Notes: generated by a model not told the origin, from the sequence alone. A stretch of DNA of 64,000 bases from Acidobacteriota bacterium (GCA_003224235.1 QHYU01000140.1:1-64000); one strand, 5' to 3'. Counted from the first letter of the stretch, positions 41,189-50,814 are shown. Translations and numbers: made by a program.

Positions 41189-42747
41189 TGTGCTTCGCCG
41201 GGAGCTTGCGGCTCACTGCCGGCCGGGGCTTCCGGCCGCAGCAGCGGAAAGAGGATAACTTCGCGGATGGAATGCGAATCGGTGAGCAGCATGGTCAGCC
41301 GGTCGATTCCGATGCCCTCGCCAGCCGTCGGCGGCATGGCGTAGCTCAGCGCGCGGATGTAGTCCATGTCCACTTCCTTGGGGACCTCCTCTCCTCCCTG
41401 GGCCACCTGCTCACGGAAGCGCCGCTCCTGCTCGATGGGATCGTTCAGCTCGGAGAAAGCGTTGCCCAACTCGAGCCCGCCGGCAAAGAATTCAAATCGC
41501 TCGGCGAGCGAAGGATCATCGGGGCGGCACTTCGACAGCGGAGAAATGGCGGCCGGAAAGTCATACAGGATCGTCGGCTGGATCAGCTTTTCCTCCGCGA
41601 CAGCCTCAAACAGCAGGCCGGTCAGCTCGCCCTCGGAGAACTCGCCGGAGCTGCCAATGGGCTCCAGCCCTGTCTTGCTCGCACAGAGATTGTAGCGCTC
41701 CATGACAGCGCGCGGACCGCCGGGCGCCGCGAGTTGGGCGACTGTGGGGGGCGCGCCGGCCTCAGCGGGCCAGTAGCGGCAGATGGCTTCGCGCATGGAA
41801 AGTCGCTGCCAGCGAGCGAAGTCTATTTCGTGTTCGCCGTAGCGGATGGTGGTAGACCCGCAGACCTTTTTCACCAGGCCCTGGAGCAGCTCCTCGGTCA
41901 AATCCATCAGGTCGCGGTAGTCGCTATAGGCCTGATAAAACTCCAGCATGGTGAACTCAGGGTTGTTTCTGGTGGAGATCCCCTCATTGCGGAAGTTGCG
42001 GTTGATCTCATAGACGCGATCCAGGCCTCCCACCACCAGCCGCTTCAGATACAGCTCTGGCGCGATGCGTAGGTAGAGATTGAGGTCGAGGGCGTTGTGG
42101 TGCGTGATGAACGGCCGCGCCGCGGCGCCGCCGGCAATCGGCTGCATCATCGGCGTCTCTACTTCGATGAAGCCTCTGGCTTCGAAGAAGTTGCGCAGTT
42201 CGCGGATGATCTGAGCGCGTCGCGTAAAGATCTGCCGCACTGCCTCGTTGACAATCAAATCCAGGTAGCGCTGGCGGTAGCGGAGTTCGACGTGGGTCAG
42301 CCCGTGCCATTTTTCCGGCAGGGGCAGCAGCGCCTTGGTCAGCAGAGTCAATTCCTCCACCCAGAGGGTCAGCTCATTGGTCTTGGTGCGGAAAAGATGC
42401 CCGGCGACGCCGATGATGTCGCCCATGTCCAGGAGTTGGAACAGCCGGAAGCCTCGCTCGCCCACCACGTCCAGCTTGACGTAGATCTGTAGCCGTTTTC
42501 CCTGCCCCAGGATATGCGCGAAACCTGCTTTGCCGTGCAGCCGGAGCGTCAGGATGCGCCCGGCCACGCGGGCCGGCACTTTTGTCGCTTCCAGTTCCGC
42601 GGCGCTGCGCTCCCCATACTTTTCAAGAATCTCGGCTGCGGTCGCGGTCCAGTCAAACTTGTGGGGAAAAGGCTCATGCCCCAGGGCTTGGATCTGCTCG
42701 AGCTTTTTCTGTCGCTGAAGATACTGATCAAGCGGTTCAAAGGGCAA
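41185..42747 (-). CDS. lysS: Lysyl-tRNA synthetase, class II
   Basis: The protein has 520 residues. It has an N-terminal OB-fold anticodon domain, [12 protein letters not shown], class II motif 1 ([15 protein letters not shown]), motif 2 ([21 protein letters not shown]) and motif 3 ([15 protein letters not shown]). It charges tRNA-Lys in the cytoplasm. The stop overlaps the next gene start (ATGA), implying a lysS-lolC/E operon, an arrangement common in Acidobacteria and Deltaproteobacteria. Confidence 0.97.
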   Translation of the reverse strand: MPFEPLDQYLQRQKKLEQIQALGHEPFPHKFDWTATAAEILEKYGERSAAELEATKVPARVAGRILTLRLHGKAGFAHILGQGKRLQIYVKLDVVGERGFRLFQLLDMGDIIGVAGHLFRTKTNELTLWVEELTLLTKALLPLPEKWHGLTHVELRYRQRYLDLIVNEAVRQIFTRRAQIIRELRNFFEARGFIEVETPMMQPIAGGAAARPFITHHNALDLNLYLRIAPELYLKRLVVGGLDRVYEINRNFRNEGISTRNNPEFTMLEFYQAYSDYRDLMDLTEELLQGLVKKVCGSTTIRYGEHEIDFARWQRLSMREAICRYWPAEAGAPPTVAQLAAPGGPRAVMERYNLCASKTGLEPIGSSGEFSEGELTGLLFEAVAEEKLIQPTILYDFPAAISPLSKCRPDDPSLAERFEFFAGGLELGNAFSELNDPIEQERRFREQVAQGGEEVPKEVDMDYIRALSYAMPPTAGEGIGIDRLTMLLTDSHSIREVILFPLLRPEAPAGSEPQAPGEAQ

Positions 42748-42959
42748 GCCGAGATCCTTTCACAGGGCCCCAGAACACCATCCGGGATACATACAACGCA
42801 AATCGAGCGGCAGTATAGCGAGCGGCCCCCGGGTAGCGCAAGGACTCCACTGAAACGCCGAAAGGTCTGACATTAAGTTACTGAATATTCCGAAGTAAAG
42901 TTACACGAGGCCGTTCCGGGAGCTCATTGGCTTTGCAAGGCGCTGGAAGCACCTAGGTC

Positions 42960-43628
42960 TTATAGTGAGACTATCTTGTTGCGGATGGCATAGTGAACAA
43001 GCTCAGTGAGGGAATGGAGGCCAAGTTTGAGCATGATCTTAGCTCGGTGGGTCTCAACTGTCCTGACTGTGATTCCCAGCGCCTCAGCAATTTCCTTGTT
43101 AGTTCTTCCCTCTCCCAGAAGTCGGACGATTTCGACCTCGCGCGGGGTTGGGCGGCCTTGCGCCAGCTTACTTCCCTTAGGTTCGCTCGCCGCCTTGAGA
43201 AACCCTTCCAACACGATCTCGGATACCTTGGGGGTGAGGAAACGCTTACCGTCAGAGACGCTTTTCACGGCCTGCACAAGGCAGCCCCCAAGATCGGATT
43301 TCAAGACGTACCCGCGAGCTCCTGCTTCCAGTACTCGGCGCACCATCTGGTCCGACTCATGCATGGTGAGGATGAGAACCTCGGTTTTCGGCACTGCCTC
43401 TCGGATCTGGCGGGTTGCCTCCAATCCGTCCAGCTCGGGCATAGTGATATCCAAGATCGCTACATCTGGTTTTAACTCCCTCGCTTTTTCGACGGCATCT
43501 CGGCCATTCACTGCCTCACCGACAAGCTGCCAACCCCGTTGGGCCCGGACGAGTGTCTTCACTCCACGCCTGACGAGTTCGTGGTCGTCAGCCACCAGGA
43601 TGCGAAGCTTCTTCAAGTCTCTAGTCAT
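42960..43628 (-). CDS. NarL/FixJ-family response regulator
   Basis: The protein has 222 residues. Receiver domain with acidic pocket ADDHE, phosphoacceptor Asp60 (VAILDITMPELDG), Thr in ILTMHESD and Lys in YVLKSD; then a LuxR-type helix-turn-helix (PTPREVEIVRLLGEGRTNKEIAEALGI). It overlaps the histidine kinase gene upstream by eight bases, so the two form a two-component pair. The target genes are unknown. Confidence 0.94.
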   Translation of the reverse strand: MTRDLKKLRILVADDHELVRRGVKTLVRAQRGWQLVGEAVNGRDAVEKARELKPDVAILDITMPELDGLEATRQIREAVPKTEVLILTMHESDQMVRRVLEAGARGYVLKSDLGGCLVQAVKSVSDGKRFLTPKVSEIVLEGFLKAASEPKGSKLAQGRPTPREVEIVRLLGEGRTNKEIAEALGITVRTVETHRAKIMLKLGLHSLTELVHYAIRNKIVSL

Positions 43629-45039
43629 TCACGGGTATCGTCACACGCACAGTTGTGCCGCGACTGCTGGAATCAACATCCAGCCGGCCGCCGATTTGCT
43701 TCACTCGCTCGTGCATGCTCGGGATGCCGACCCCCACTCCTGACGGGAATCGGCTGTCTGAAATCCCACGGCCTTTGTCGCTGACTTCCAGCGTGACATC
43801 ATCTGCATTCCGGTCAATTCGTATCTTGGCCTGGAGGCTTCCCGAATGGCGCTGGATGTTGGTGAGACTCTCTTGCACCACCCGGAATAGAGCCAACTCG
43901 ACATCTGGTTTCATCCGTCCGAAACGCGGTGACACTTCCAGTTCCACCTGGATCCCGCTTCGCTTGGTGAAGCCGTCCACGTAATCGCGAATCGCATCCT
44001 CCAGTCCACCCTCGTCCAGCATTGGCGGGTGCAATAGGTAAGAAAGCGTGCGGACTTCTCGGATGCACCTGTCCGCCAACACCTTACACTCGGAAAGAAG
44101 CCTACGTGATTTTCGCTCGACCGAAGGAATTGAACCACGGAGTTGACCAAGCATTGTTGCCAAAGCGACGAGGTCTTGGCCCGTCGAGTCATGCAACTCC
44201 CGTGCGATTCTCCGTCGCTCTTCGTCCTGCGACTGCAGAAGTTGTCCGGAGAGGCGTCGCAGCTCCTCTTCGGCATGCTTTCGATCTTCAATATCGGTGT
44301 TCGTCCCGTACCACCTAACGATGCGTCCTTGCCCATCGCGCAGCGGTACGCCACGTGCCAAGAACCAACGGTACGTCCCGTCCACTCCCCGGTGGCGTTC
44401 TTCTTGCTCGTAAGGCGTTCCATTTAGCACCGACTCGTGCCAAGCTCTAAGCACCCGATCTCGGTCCTCGGGATGAAGCATAGTCTGCCAGCCATCGCCT
44501 CGCAGTTCTTCAAGCCCTAGTCCGGTGTCAGAGCGCCAACGGTCATTGCAATAGTCAATTGTGCCGTCAGGCGGGCCGCTCCAGATCTGCTGCGGGATCG
44601 CATTGATCAGCGCCCGCGACTGCGTTTCCGCCCGCTTCTGATCTTCGATGTCGCAGGTCAATCCATACCATTTGACGATGTTTCCATGCTCGTCCCGCAG
44701 CGGCACGGCGCGAAGCAGGAACCAACGATATTCCCCGTCATTCCGGCGGAGACGCACCTCCTTCTCAAAGGGTTTCCCAGCGGCCAAATCCGCGCGCCAT
44801 TCCTCCGTCCCACGGTCCTCAGGATGAAACGCATTCATCCATCCCCAGCCCAGCCCGTCCACTAAAGAAAAACCGGTATATTCACGAAAACGTTGGTTGA
44901 GGAAATCAGCCGAGCCGTCAGGCAGTTTGCTCCAGACTATTGTGGGAATTGTGTCAATGATTAGCTGCAAGCGCTCTTCGATAGCATTCGATACTCCGTC
45001 AGCATCGATGCTGTGGGTCTTAGCCGCGATCTGGCCCAT
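43621..45039 (-). CDS. Soluble double-PAS sensor histidine kinase (NarX/HisKA_3 type)
   Basis: The protein has 472 residues with no membrane segment. Two PAS/PAC units (about residues 18-140 and 141-265) each end in a YRWFL / PLRD / VKWYG pattern. The dimerisation domain carries ERRRIARELHDSTGQDL, with the phospho-His in LHD, and the ATPase part has DKGRGIS and GVGIPSMHERV. The start is ATG 45039 behind GGAGGG. The signal is probably cytoplasmic, such as a small molecule or redox state bound by PAS. Paired with the response regulator downstream. Confidence 0.93.
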   Translation of the reverse strand: MGQIAAKTHSIDADGVSNAIEERLQLIIDTIPTIVWSKLPDGSADFLNQRFREYTGFSLVDGLGWGWMNAFHPEDRGTEEWRADLAAGKPFEKEVRLRRNDGEYRWFLLRAVPLRDEHGNIVKWYGLTCDIEDQKRAETQSRALINAIPQQIWSGPPDGTIDYCNDRWRSDTGLGLEELRGDGWQTMLHPEDRDRVLRAWHESVLNGTPYEQEERHRGVDGTYRWFLARGVPLRDGQGRIVRWYGTNTDIEDRKHAEEELRRLSGQLLQSQDEERRRIARELHDSTGQDLVALATMLGQLRGSIPSVERKSRRLLSECKVLADRCIREVRTLSYLLHPPMLDEGGLEDAIRDYVDGFTKRSGIQVELEVSPRFGRMKPDVELALFRVVQESLTNIQRHSGSLQAKIRIDRNADDVTLEVSDKGRGISDSRFPSGVGVGIPSMHERVKQIGGRLDVDSSSRGTTVRVTIPVND

Positions 45040-45495
45040 AGTGCCCTCCTTCAGATGCTATACGGGATGCACATCTGCGGCCACCGCAATTGGGACATGA
45101 GGGGAACGATTCCTTTAGCTGCCAGGATAAAAGATATCGACAACAGTTTATACCCAGATTTACGCACATAGTTTTTTGTACCGGTAAGAGGCCGTCGGTC
45201 CGCACCTGCGTAAAGTCCTTTAGGTGATCGGCTGTACGTATACCTCGGTATTGCACGGACGTTACCCGCCCCTTGAATATAAGACTTTCAGATAGATATG
45301 AAAACAATTACTGCCGGTGAGGAACGATGCAAGCCTGCCCCGTGCTCACTTGCACAGCCAGATGCAGCGGCTCTGCGCGTTGATCAAGAAAGTCCAACAC
45401 TCCCGGGCCCGAAAATGCACAGGATCCCGGCCAACCTGGTGAACTACATGATTCATAGAAGAGGCATGAAGAAGTCGAAGCCCAGGAGGAAACAC
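45040..45495. other. Intergenic region between histidine kinase and a small protein gene
   Basis: No gene I can defend. A minus-strand open frame from 45307 ends inside the kinase start and has a zinc-ribbon-like CPNCGGRRC near its end, but no start or family match. The region 45140-45310 is relatively AT-rich and probably carries the divergent promoters. A plus-strand frame extends upstream from the small gene to 45298, but the ribosome binding site favours 45496. Confidence 0.4.
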
Positions 45496-45756
45496 ATGCC
45501 AAACAACTTAGAACCGAAAGTTGTCTTCGTGCTCGATCTCTCGGAGGCGGAGATTCAGGCAATCGATGGGCATCCCGCTGTCAGGTGGGCGAGCAAGCAG
45601 ATCCTTAAGGCACTCGAGGCTATCACCGGATGGCGGATGCGAATTCCTGAGTCAATTGTGCCCTCAAGCGCAGTCGGCGGATCCTTGCCCCTTCCAGGGA
45701 GCCCTTTTTCTTGTCTCCCATGCTGCCAGACCTTTCTGCTAGCTGCTAGCTGCTAG
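45496..45756 (+). CDS. Small protein of unknown function
   Basis: The protein has 86 residues from ATG 45496, behind an excellent AGGAGG site. The first 50 residues look like a genuine folded segment (KVVFVLDLSEAEIQAIDGH, RWASKQILKALEAITGW). The C-terminal 25 residues are Ser/Cys/Pro-rich and run into a heptanucleotide repeat that supplies the stop codon, so the reading frame is probably truncated or variable at its 3' end. I do not recognise a family. It could be the N-terminal part of a longer gene whose remainder has been lost. Confidence 0.5.
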   Translation: MPNNLEPKVVFVLDLSEAEIQAIDGHPAVRWASKQILKALEAITGWRMRIPESIVPSSAVGGSLPLPGSPFSCLPCCQTFLLAASC

Positions 45757-45770
45757 CTGCTAGCTGCTAG
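45736..45770 (+). repeat. Five tandem copies of CTGCTAG
   Basis: A perfect 7-bp repeat in five copies spans the stop codon of the small gene at 45496. Because seven is not a multiple of three, gain or loss of a unit would change the reading frame and the C-terminus. Confidence 0.9.
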
Positions 45771-46007
45771 GGCACGCAAGCCTCCAGGTCAATACCCGAG
45801 ACGCCAGCCAAGCCATGTGAAGTCAGCGAATTCCCGAGGAATGTAGAACCGTCCACCCAGCCAGTGACTCCGGGTTGTTTCAGAATCGAACCCCCTTTCC
45901 CAAAGGGACACTGTGTCCACAGTCTCTGGCCTTCTGAATGGACGGGAAAAACGACAGGGATGTCAATCGACATAAATTACTTATAATAAATAACTTACAA
46001 CAAGTAG

Positions 46008-46079
46008 TATATTGTCACCAACCGCAAGACCGCCCTGTACCGCAAGCTCAAACAATACCACGCGAGTGCAGGCGCCTAA
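46008..46079 (+). pseudogene. C-terminal remnant of an NtrC-type (Fis-like HTH) regulator
   Basis: In frame from 46008 the translation includes NRKTALYRKLKQYHASAGA and then a stop. This is the recognition helix and tail of the Fis-type HTH at the end of sigma54-dependent response regulators (usual form NRKTLYRKLKQY, so one residue is inserted). A TAG lies in frame just upstream, and the AAA+ and receiver domains are absent, so this is a decayed 3' scrap. Confidence 0.65.
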
Positions 46080-46235
46080 ATGTACTGCAATGCGAGAACC
46101 GACGCGAAGTTCCGGCTTGAAGACCCGCTGCGATGGTCGCCCTAGCAGTAATCCAATGGCCCGAGGGTATAAAACTGCTACGTAAATAGACCTGTATTAT
46201 AGACTAATTAATATAAGGTAGTATATATAAAATAC

Positions 46236-46264
46236 TTGACATAAATAAGCTACGGTGCTATAGG
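46236..46264 (+). promoter_or_regulatory. Strong sigma70-like promoter
   Basis: A consensus TTGACA (46236-46241), a 17-bp spacer and TATAGG (46259-46264). The predicted start near 46271 gives a leader of about 48 nt to the TTG at 46319 with its GGAGG site. Confidence 0.6.
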
Positions 46265-46318
46265 CGCGCACCTAAGCTCTTGTCCCGTGTGCTATACTAC
46301 GTCCCCCTCGGAGGCATC

Positions 46319-47020
46319 TTGGGAACCTGGCCCGCAAAGAAAGGGCCGCAGCGCGCGTGCTCGGTAGGCCAAGACTGGCGATCCTGGCTCCCAGCGGAGA
46401 AGGATGACGCCTTCGGCACCGCGGTTGCACAGCTCGAGCGCTGCTACGCGATGCTGAGCGTCACGTTGAACGAAGCCTTCGAGTTGCGCGACAACGGCGG
46501 GCTGATTCATGCGCGCGAGCAGGTCGGTATCTGCGCCGACTTGTTCGACCTTCTCGCCGTGCGCCTCCTCGCGGCCTTGCGTGCGATGGAAGAGCACGGC
46601 CGGCACTTCGGGACGCTGCCCAACGTCGCTGCTCTCAATCCTGACTTCTTTCGGGGGGAGACCGCGCAGCGCAACGCCAGGAAGAATACCATTGTCTCCA
46701 AGTTGCTGTTTTCCGCCCGTTCCAGCTTGTTCCATAAACTGCGCTCCCTGGCGGATACCGTCGAGGATCTCCAGGGAGAATTCCGCGAGGCGACCGAAGA
46801 AATCGCTGACGGCGCCTCGACCCAACCTGGCGCGCGCTGGCAGGCGCTGGACATCCTGCACTATGACCTGAACACCTGCCTGAGGGAAGCCATGGTCATG
46901 CTGAAGTCCTTCCTGTGCGCCCTTCCCAGCGAGGAAATGCAGCTCTTCCAGCAGAAGTTGAAGGCTCCCGCTTCCCCTGCGGTTTATCATAGACGCGCAA
47001 CCCTTTTCCGAAGAAAATAG
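46319..47020 (+). CDS. Helical protein of unknown function before an ECF sigma gene
   Basis: The protein has 233 residues from TTG 46319, chosen because GGAGG lies at 46310-46314 and the promoter at 46236-46264 leaves room for a leader; an upstream TTG at 46280 keeps the frame open. Predominantly alpha-helical and charged, no signal peptide and no membrane segment. Stretches such as AFGTAVAQLERCYAMLSVTLNEAFEL and LFHKLRSLADTVEDLQGEF suggest a helical bundle. I do not recognise the family. It ends 93 bp before the chosen start of the ECF sigma factor. Confidence 0.6.
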   Translation: MGTWPAKKGPQRACSVGQDWRSWLPAEKDDAFGTAVAQLERCYAMLSVTLNEAFELRDNGGLIHAREQVGICADLFDLLAVRLLAALRAMEEHGRHFGTLPNVAALNPDFFRGETAQRNARKNTIVSKLLFSARSSLFHKLRSLADTVEDLQGEFREATEEIADGASTQPGARWQALDILHYDLNTCLREAMVMLKSFLCALPSEEMQLFQQKLKAPASPAVYHRRATLFRRK

Positions 47021-47113
47021 AATCGGCTTGCCGGTTACCGACAGGCCGTGGAACGGCCGCGACCCTCGCCTGACCGAGTCCTGACGGGTGGTGTCGGCCT
47101 TGCACAGCTACCC

Positions 47114-47806
47114 ATGTCCAGGACAACTCAGGGAGGGGGGGACGCATCCCAACTCAATGGATGCGTCCCGACGGGTACGGTGTCCCGACCGCGACGAACC
47201 GAAACCAGCGACCTGTCCGAAGCGGACGCGATTCGCCTGGCTCAGCAGGGCGACACGGCAGCGTTTGAACGCATCTATCGGTTGCACAACCGTCGCGTTT
47301 ATGCCTTGTGCTTACGCATGGTGGGAAACACGGCCGAGGCTGAAGACCTGACCCAGGAGGCCTTCTTGCAATTGTTCCGCAAGATCCACACCTTCCGCGG
47401 CGATTCGGCCTTCTCCACTTGGCTGCACCGGCTCTCCGTCAATGTCGTGCTGATGAAGCTGCGAAAAAAGACGCTGCCGGAAACCTCGCTCGAGGAGACC
47501 ACCGAACCAGACGAGGAAACCGGGGGGCCGCGCAAAGACGTCGGCGGGCCCGACTTGCTGCTTACCGGCTCGCTCGACCGCGTGAATCTGCAACGGGCCA
47601 TCGCCCAACTGCCGCCGGGCTACAGGGCGGCGTTCGTTCTCCACGATATCCAGGGGTACGAACACAACGAGATCGCCGAAATCATGGGATGTTCGATCGG
47701 AAACTCGAAATCGCAATTGCACAAGGCGCGGATGCGCTTGCGCGAGTTGTTGCAGGAAACCCTTCGCGATCAAGCGCGCCAAGAACGCCAGGCGGCAAAG
47801 AGCTAA
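47114..47806 (+). CDS. ECF RNA polymerase sigma factor (cassette 1)
   Basis: The protein has 230 residues from ATG 47114; an in-frame GTG at 47048 would add 22 residues. Sigma2 is visible in [39 protein letters not shown], and sigma4 in [44 protein letters not shown]. It directs RNA polymerase to stress promoters and is presumably held by the membrane anti-sigma factor encoded 38 bp downstream. Confidence 0.93.
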   Translation: MSRTTQGGGDASQLNGCVPTGTVSRPRRTETSDLSEADAIRLAQQGDTAAFERIYRLHNRRVYALCLRMVGNTAEAEDLTQEAFLQLFRKIHTFRGDSAFSTWLHRLSVNVVLMKLRKKTLPETSLEETTEPDEETGGPRKDVGGPDLLLTGSLDRVNLQRAIAQLPPGYRAAFVLHDIQGYEHNEIAEIMGCSIGNSKSQLHKARMRLRELLQETLRDQARQERQAAKS

Positions 47807-47844
47807 ACCTCCGGCGTGGACTAAGTAGGAATTGAGCCAGAAGG

Positions 47845-48492
47845 ATGATGACGATGCAGTGCCATGAATTTGAGCTTGTTCTTGAACAGCGGGCGGCAGA
47901 GCTGCCGGCCGAGGCCGCGACTCACGTGAACGCCTGCAAGCGGTGCCGCGCTCTGGTATCCGATCTCGCAGCGATTGATGCCGTGGCGCGGGAACTGGGC
48001 GCCGAGCCGGCGGAACCCCCGGAGCGCGTCTGGCTTTCCCTGCGCGCCCATCTGGAATCTGAGGGCCTGATTCGCGCGCCGCGCAAAACTGGCTGGCTGG
48101 CGGAATGGCTGGCGATGCTGCCGCGCCCAGCGCTGGCCGGCGCCTATCTGTCTTTCGTGCTGGTTGCGGCTGTGATTGTAGGATTCTACAGCAGGCTGTG
48201 GCTAAACCAGCCGGGGCCGCCGGTGGCCGTACAACCCGCTACTGCTTCGCTGGGCACGCAGTTGAGTGCGGTGCAGCGGCATGCCGTTTCAGCCTTGCGC
48301 CATCGCAATCCTGCGGTCACCGCTTCGCTCCACCAGAACCTCGAGATAGTTGACAACGCCATTTCCATGTGTGAAAAGACAATGCGCGAGGAGCCCCAAA
48401 ACGAGATCGCCCGCGAATACCTCTACGGGGCTTACCAGCAGAAGGCGGAGTTGCTGGCCTCCATGACTGAACGCGGGGAGATAGGTGACTAA
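47845..48492 (+). CDS. Zinc-finger membrane anti-sigma factor (cassette 1)
   Basis: The protein has 215 residues. The N-terminus has a zf-HC2 pattern (MQCHEF and HVNACKRC), followed by a transmembrane helix around residues 94-113 and an extracytoplasmic helical part of about 100 residues. It would bind the ECF factor at the membrane and release it on signal. Three ATGs lie close together (47845, 47848, 47854); spacing from AGAAGG favours 47854. Stop and next start overlap (TAATG). Confidence 0.85.
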   Translation: MMTMQCHEFELVLEQRAAELPAEAATHVNACKRCRALVSDLAAIDAVARELGAEPAEPPERVWLSLRAHLESEGLIRAPRKTGWLAEWLAMLPRPALAGAYLSFVLVAAVIVGFYSRLWLNQPGPPVAVQPATASLGTQLSAVQRHAVSALRHRNPAVTASLHQNLEIVDNAISMCEKTMREEPQNEIAREYLYGAYQQKAELLASMTERGEIGD

Positions 48493-49361
48493 TGACCGCC
48501 ACATCCAGGTTTGCCACTCCCCTTTGCTGGACAACGCTGACTCTGGCCGCCGCGCTGCTGGCGGTGCCGGCTTCGGCTCACCGGATTGAAAAACGCTTCC
48601 CGGTCACCGGGCGGCCGGTCATCACCGTGCATAACGCCAATGGGAGGATCGAAGTCAAGTCCTGGAAGAAGCCCGAAGTCGTAGTAGTGGGCAATCACGC
48701 CAGTGACAGAGTGGAAGTGGACACGGAGCAGGCCGGCACCCGCATCGAAGTGACCACGCACGTCCTCACTACAAACGTCCAGCCTTCCGACTTGCAAGCC
48801 GACTATCAGATTACCGTCCCCGAGGAGAGCGAACTTCAGGTGCACACCGACTCCGGCCTGGTGATCGTCGAGCGCGTTTACGGCGAGATGACTTTTGATA
48901 CCGTGGCCGCTGACATCCAGCTCCAGGAGGTCGGCGGCTACATGGTCGTTAAGACCATCGGCGGCTCGGTGCTGTGCACGCGTTGCCTGGGCCGCATCAA
49001 TGTCAACTCCATTAGCGGCAACGTGCAACTGCTGCAGCCGCAGATGGACAACGTCCGCGTGCAGACAACCTCAGGCAACATCTTCTTCGACGGGGATTTC
49101 CTCCGCACCGGAACCTACATCCTGAAGAACTATGACGGCATCATCGAAGTCCGCTTCGCCGACACCGACTCATTCGATCTGAACGCCACTTCCATGAAGG
49201 GTACGGTTGAAAACGAGGCCAAACTCAAGCCCGATCCGCACGGCGGGCGCCACGCAGTGCGCCCCAAGTTCTCCAACAGCATTGGGACCTTCAACGGCGG
49301 GCATGCCAAGGTCGAACTCTTCTCATTTAGTGGTACAATCAAAATCCGAAAGCGCGAATAA
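48492..49361 (+). CDS. Exported DUF4097 (beta-solenoid) protein, cassette 1
   Basis: The protein has 289 residues with a signal sequence. The body alternates short strands in the DUF4097 manner (VITVHNANGRIEVKSW, INVNSISGNVQLLQ, VQTTSGNIFFDG). Such proteins are widespread in envelope-stress operons and are thought to sit in the periplasm or on the surface; their activity is unknown. Translationally coupled to the anti-sigma gene, so probably a member of the same regulon. Confidence 0.85.
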   Translation: MTATSRFATPLCWTTLTLAAALLAVPASAHRIEKRFPVTGRPVITVHNANGRIEVKSWKKPEVVVVGNHASDRVEVDTEQAGTRIEVTTHVLTTNVQPSDLQADYQITVPEESELQVHTDSGLVIVERVYGEMTFDTVAADIQLQEVGGYMVVKTIGGSVLCTRCLGRINVNSISGNVQLLQPQMDNVRVQTTSGNIFFDGDFLRTGTYILKNYDGIIEVRFADTDSFDLNATSMKGTVENEAKLKPDPHGGRHAVRPKFSNSIGTFNGGHAKVELFSFSGTIKIRKRE

Positions 49362-49399
49362 CGCAGAGATCTCTTCTCCCGGAACGCGCGCGATACCCG

Positions 49400-50056
49400 A
49401 TGCCGTCCCCCGGCACTACACCAAGGCGCAGACTGATTTGCCTGACCGGCTTCATGGGCTGCGGCAAGACCACCGTCGGGCAGCTCCTTGCGCGCCACCT
49501 TGCCTGGCGATTTGTGGACCTTGATGCCCGCATCGAACACCGCGCCGGCCTGCGGATCACCGAAATCTTCGATCGCTTGGGCGAGTCTGCCTTCCGCGAA
49601 ATCGAACACGAACAGTTGATCGAAGCGTTGGGTCAGTCCGCCGAGCTGGATCAACCCACGGTGCTCGCGCTCGGCGGGGGGACATTCGCGCAACCACAGA
49701 ATATCGAGTTGCTGCGCGCTTCACGCCTAAAAGAGGCTCCGGAGAGAAGCGCTACGGGCAGCGCCGTAATCTGGCTCGATTGCCCGATTGAAGTCCTCCT
49801 CAAACGCTGTGTCATCATGGCTGATCGACCCCTGTTTCGCGATGAAGCGAGTTTCCGGCAGCTTTTCGAGCAGCGCCTGCCATTCTATCAACAGGCCGAC
49901 TTCCGCGTGGACAGCAGCGGCGATCCACGCCGCGTTGTGGAGCAGATCCTCACGCTGGGCATTGTCGGGCGCGGCGTGGAGCCGCCAGACCAGCCATCGG
50001 GCAGCCCGGGCTCAGCACACATTAGGAATAGCGATGCGGGGCGCGTGAAGGCATGA
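49400..50056 (+). CDS. aroK: Shikimate kinase
   Basis: The protein has 218 residues, longer at its C-terminus than the usual 170-180. Walker A LTGFMGCGKTTVG, shikimate-binding DLDARIE, GESAFREIE and ALGGGTF, and the lid region RPLF are present. It phosphorylates shikimate with ATP in aromatic amino acid synthesis. No other aro gene is adjacent, so its place in this cassette is probably positional. The stop overlaps the next start (ATGA). Confidence 0.92.
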   Translation: MPSPGTTPRRRLICLTGFMGCGKTTVGQLLARHLAWRFVDLDARIEHRAGLRITEIFDRLGESAFREIEHEQLIEALGQSAELDQPTVLALGGGTFAQPQNIELLRASRLKEAPERSATGSAVIWLDCPIEVLLKRCVIMADRPLFRDEASFRQLFEQRLPFYQQADFRVDSSGDPRRVVEQILTLGIVGRGVEPPDQPSGSPGSAHIRNSDAGRVKA

Positions 50057-50814
50057 GCCGGCCATTGGTGGGTCTTGTGCTGCTGTGCACGCTGGCCCGG
50101 AGCGCAGCCGGAGGGATCGGCCTGCCGCCAGAGAACGCCACCCAAGGCAAACCCGAGAAAAGCGGGAAAACCGAGGCCTCCGCCCCCGGTGCCGCCGCGC
50201 TTGCCGAGGATAAGGGCAAGTTTCGCCTCCTGCTCGATGGCCAGCCCGTTGGGAGCGAGGAGTTCGAGATTTCTCGAAACGGCCAAGAATGGACAGCGCG
50301 CGGCACAACCGAAATCCGGGTCTTTTCTGCTTCGGGCAGCTCTGCGGCACGCTCGCCGGCCGGCGGCACAATGCAGGTTCGCGGGCAGCTACGGCTGGCT
50401 GCCGACGGAACGCCGCTGCGGTATGAGTGGTCGGCCGAGGGGCAGAAGAAAGCCTCCGCCACGAAAATAGTCCTGCAACTGGAAGGCACCCAGCCGTTCA
50501 TGCAAGAGCTCACCTTTGGCTCGCCCCGCGTGCTCATCCTCGATAACAATCTCTACCACCATTACGCCGTCCTCGCGCGCCTCTATGACTGGAACACGAA
50601 AGGCACGCAGACTTTCCCAGTGCTGATCCCGCAGGAGATGACTCCCGGCAGCCTGACCGTCGAGTCCGCCGGGCTGCAAAAGGTGGACGGTGCTTCGCTC
50701 GAAACTCTTCGCGTGCGCACCGCAGACCTGGAGATTTACCTTTATCTCGACGCCAGCCACCGGCTGGTCCGCCTCGCCGTCCCTGCCTCGAAGGCCCTCG
50801 TCCTCCGCGAATAG
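50053..50814 (+). CDS. Exported protein of unknown function
   Basis: The protein has 253 residues with a signal peptide (LVGLVLLCTLARSAAGG), a Pro/Gly/Lys-rich linker and a predicted all-beta domain from about residue 55 (GKFRLLLDGQPVGSEEFEIS to LYLDASHRLVRLAVPASKAL). The pattern of a reporter-like domain with repeated beta-hairpins resembles LolA/DUF-type periplasmic folds, but I cannot assign a family. Coupled to aroK by the ATGA overlap; the next gene is convergent. Confidence 0.6.
   Translation: MSRPLVGLVLLCTLARSAAGGIGLPPENATQGKPEKSGKTEASAPGAAALAEDKGKFRLLLDGQPVGSEEFEISRNGQEWTARGTTEIRVFSASGSSAARSPAGGTMQVRGQLRLAADGTPLRYEWSAEGQKKASATKIVLQLEGTQPFMQELTFGSPRVLILDNNLYHHYAVLARLYDWNTKGTQTFPVLIPQEMTPGSLTVESAGLQKVDGASLETLRVRTADLEIYLYLDASHRLVRLAVPASKALVLRE

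Larger units (their letters stand above)
45757..46279. other. AT-rich junction region
   Basis: It includes a symmetrical GGGACACTGTGTCC sequence around 45905, the NtrC-type remnant (46008-46079), an AT-rich block (about 45970-46015 and 46185-46250) unlike the surrounding GC-rich DNA, and a promoter at 46236-46264. Base composition suggests acquired or decaying sequence. Confidence 0.55.

Noticed and set aside
45020-45307. Small minus-strand zinc-ribbon-like frame (CPNCGGRRC)
   Set aside because: It overlaps the kinase start and its RBS, lacks a good start and matches no family I can name.
45875-45910. tRNA-like GGTTCGATTCTG sequence on the minus strand
   Set aside because: The flanking bases do not form a T-stem and no acceptor or anticodon arm is present.
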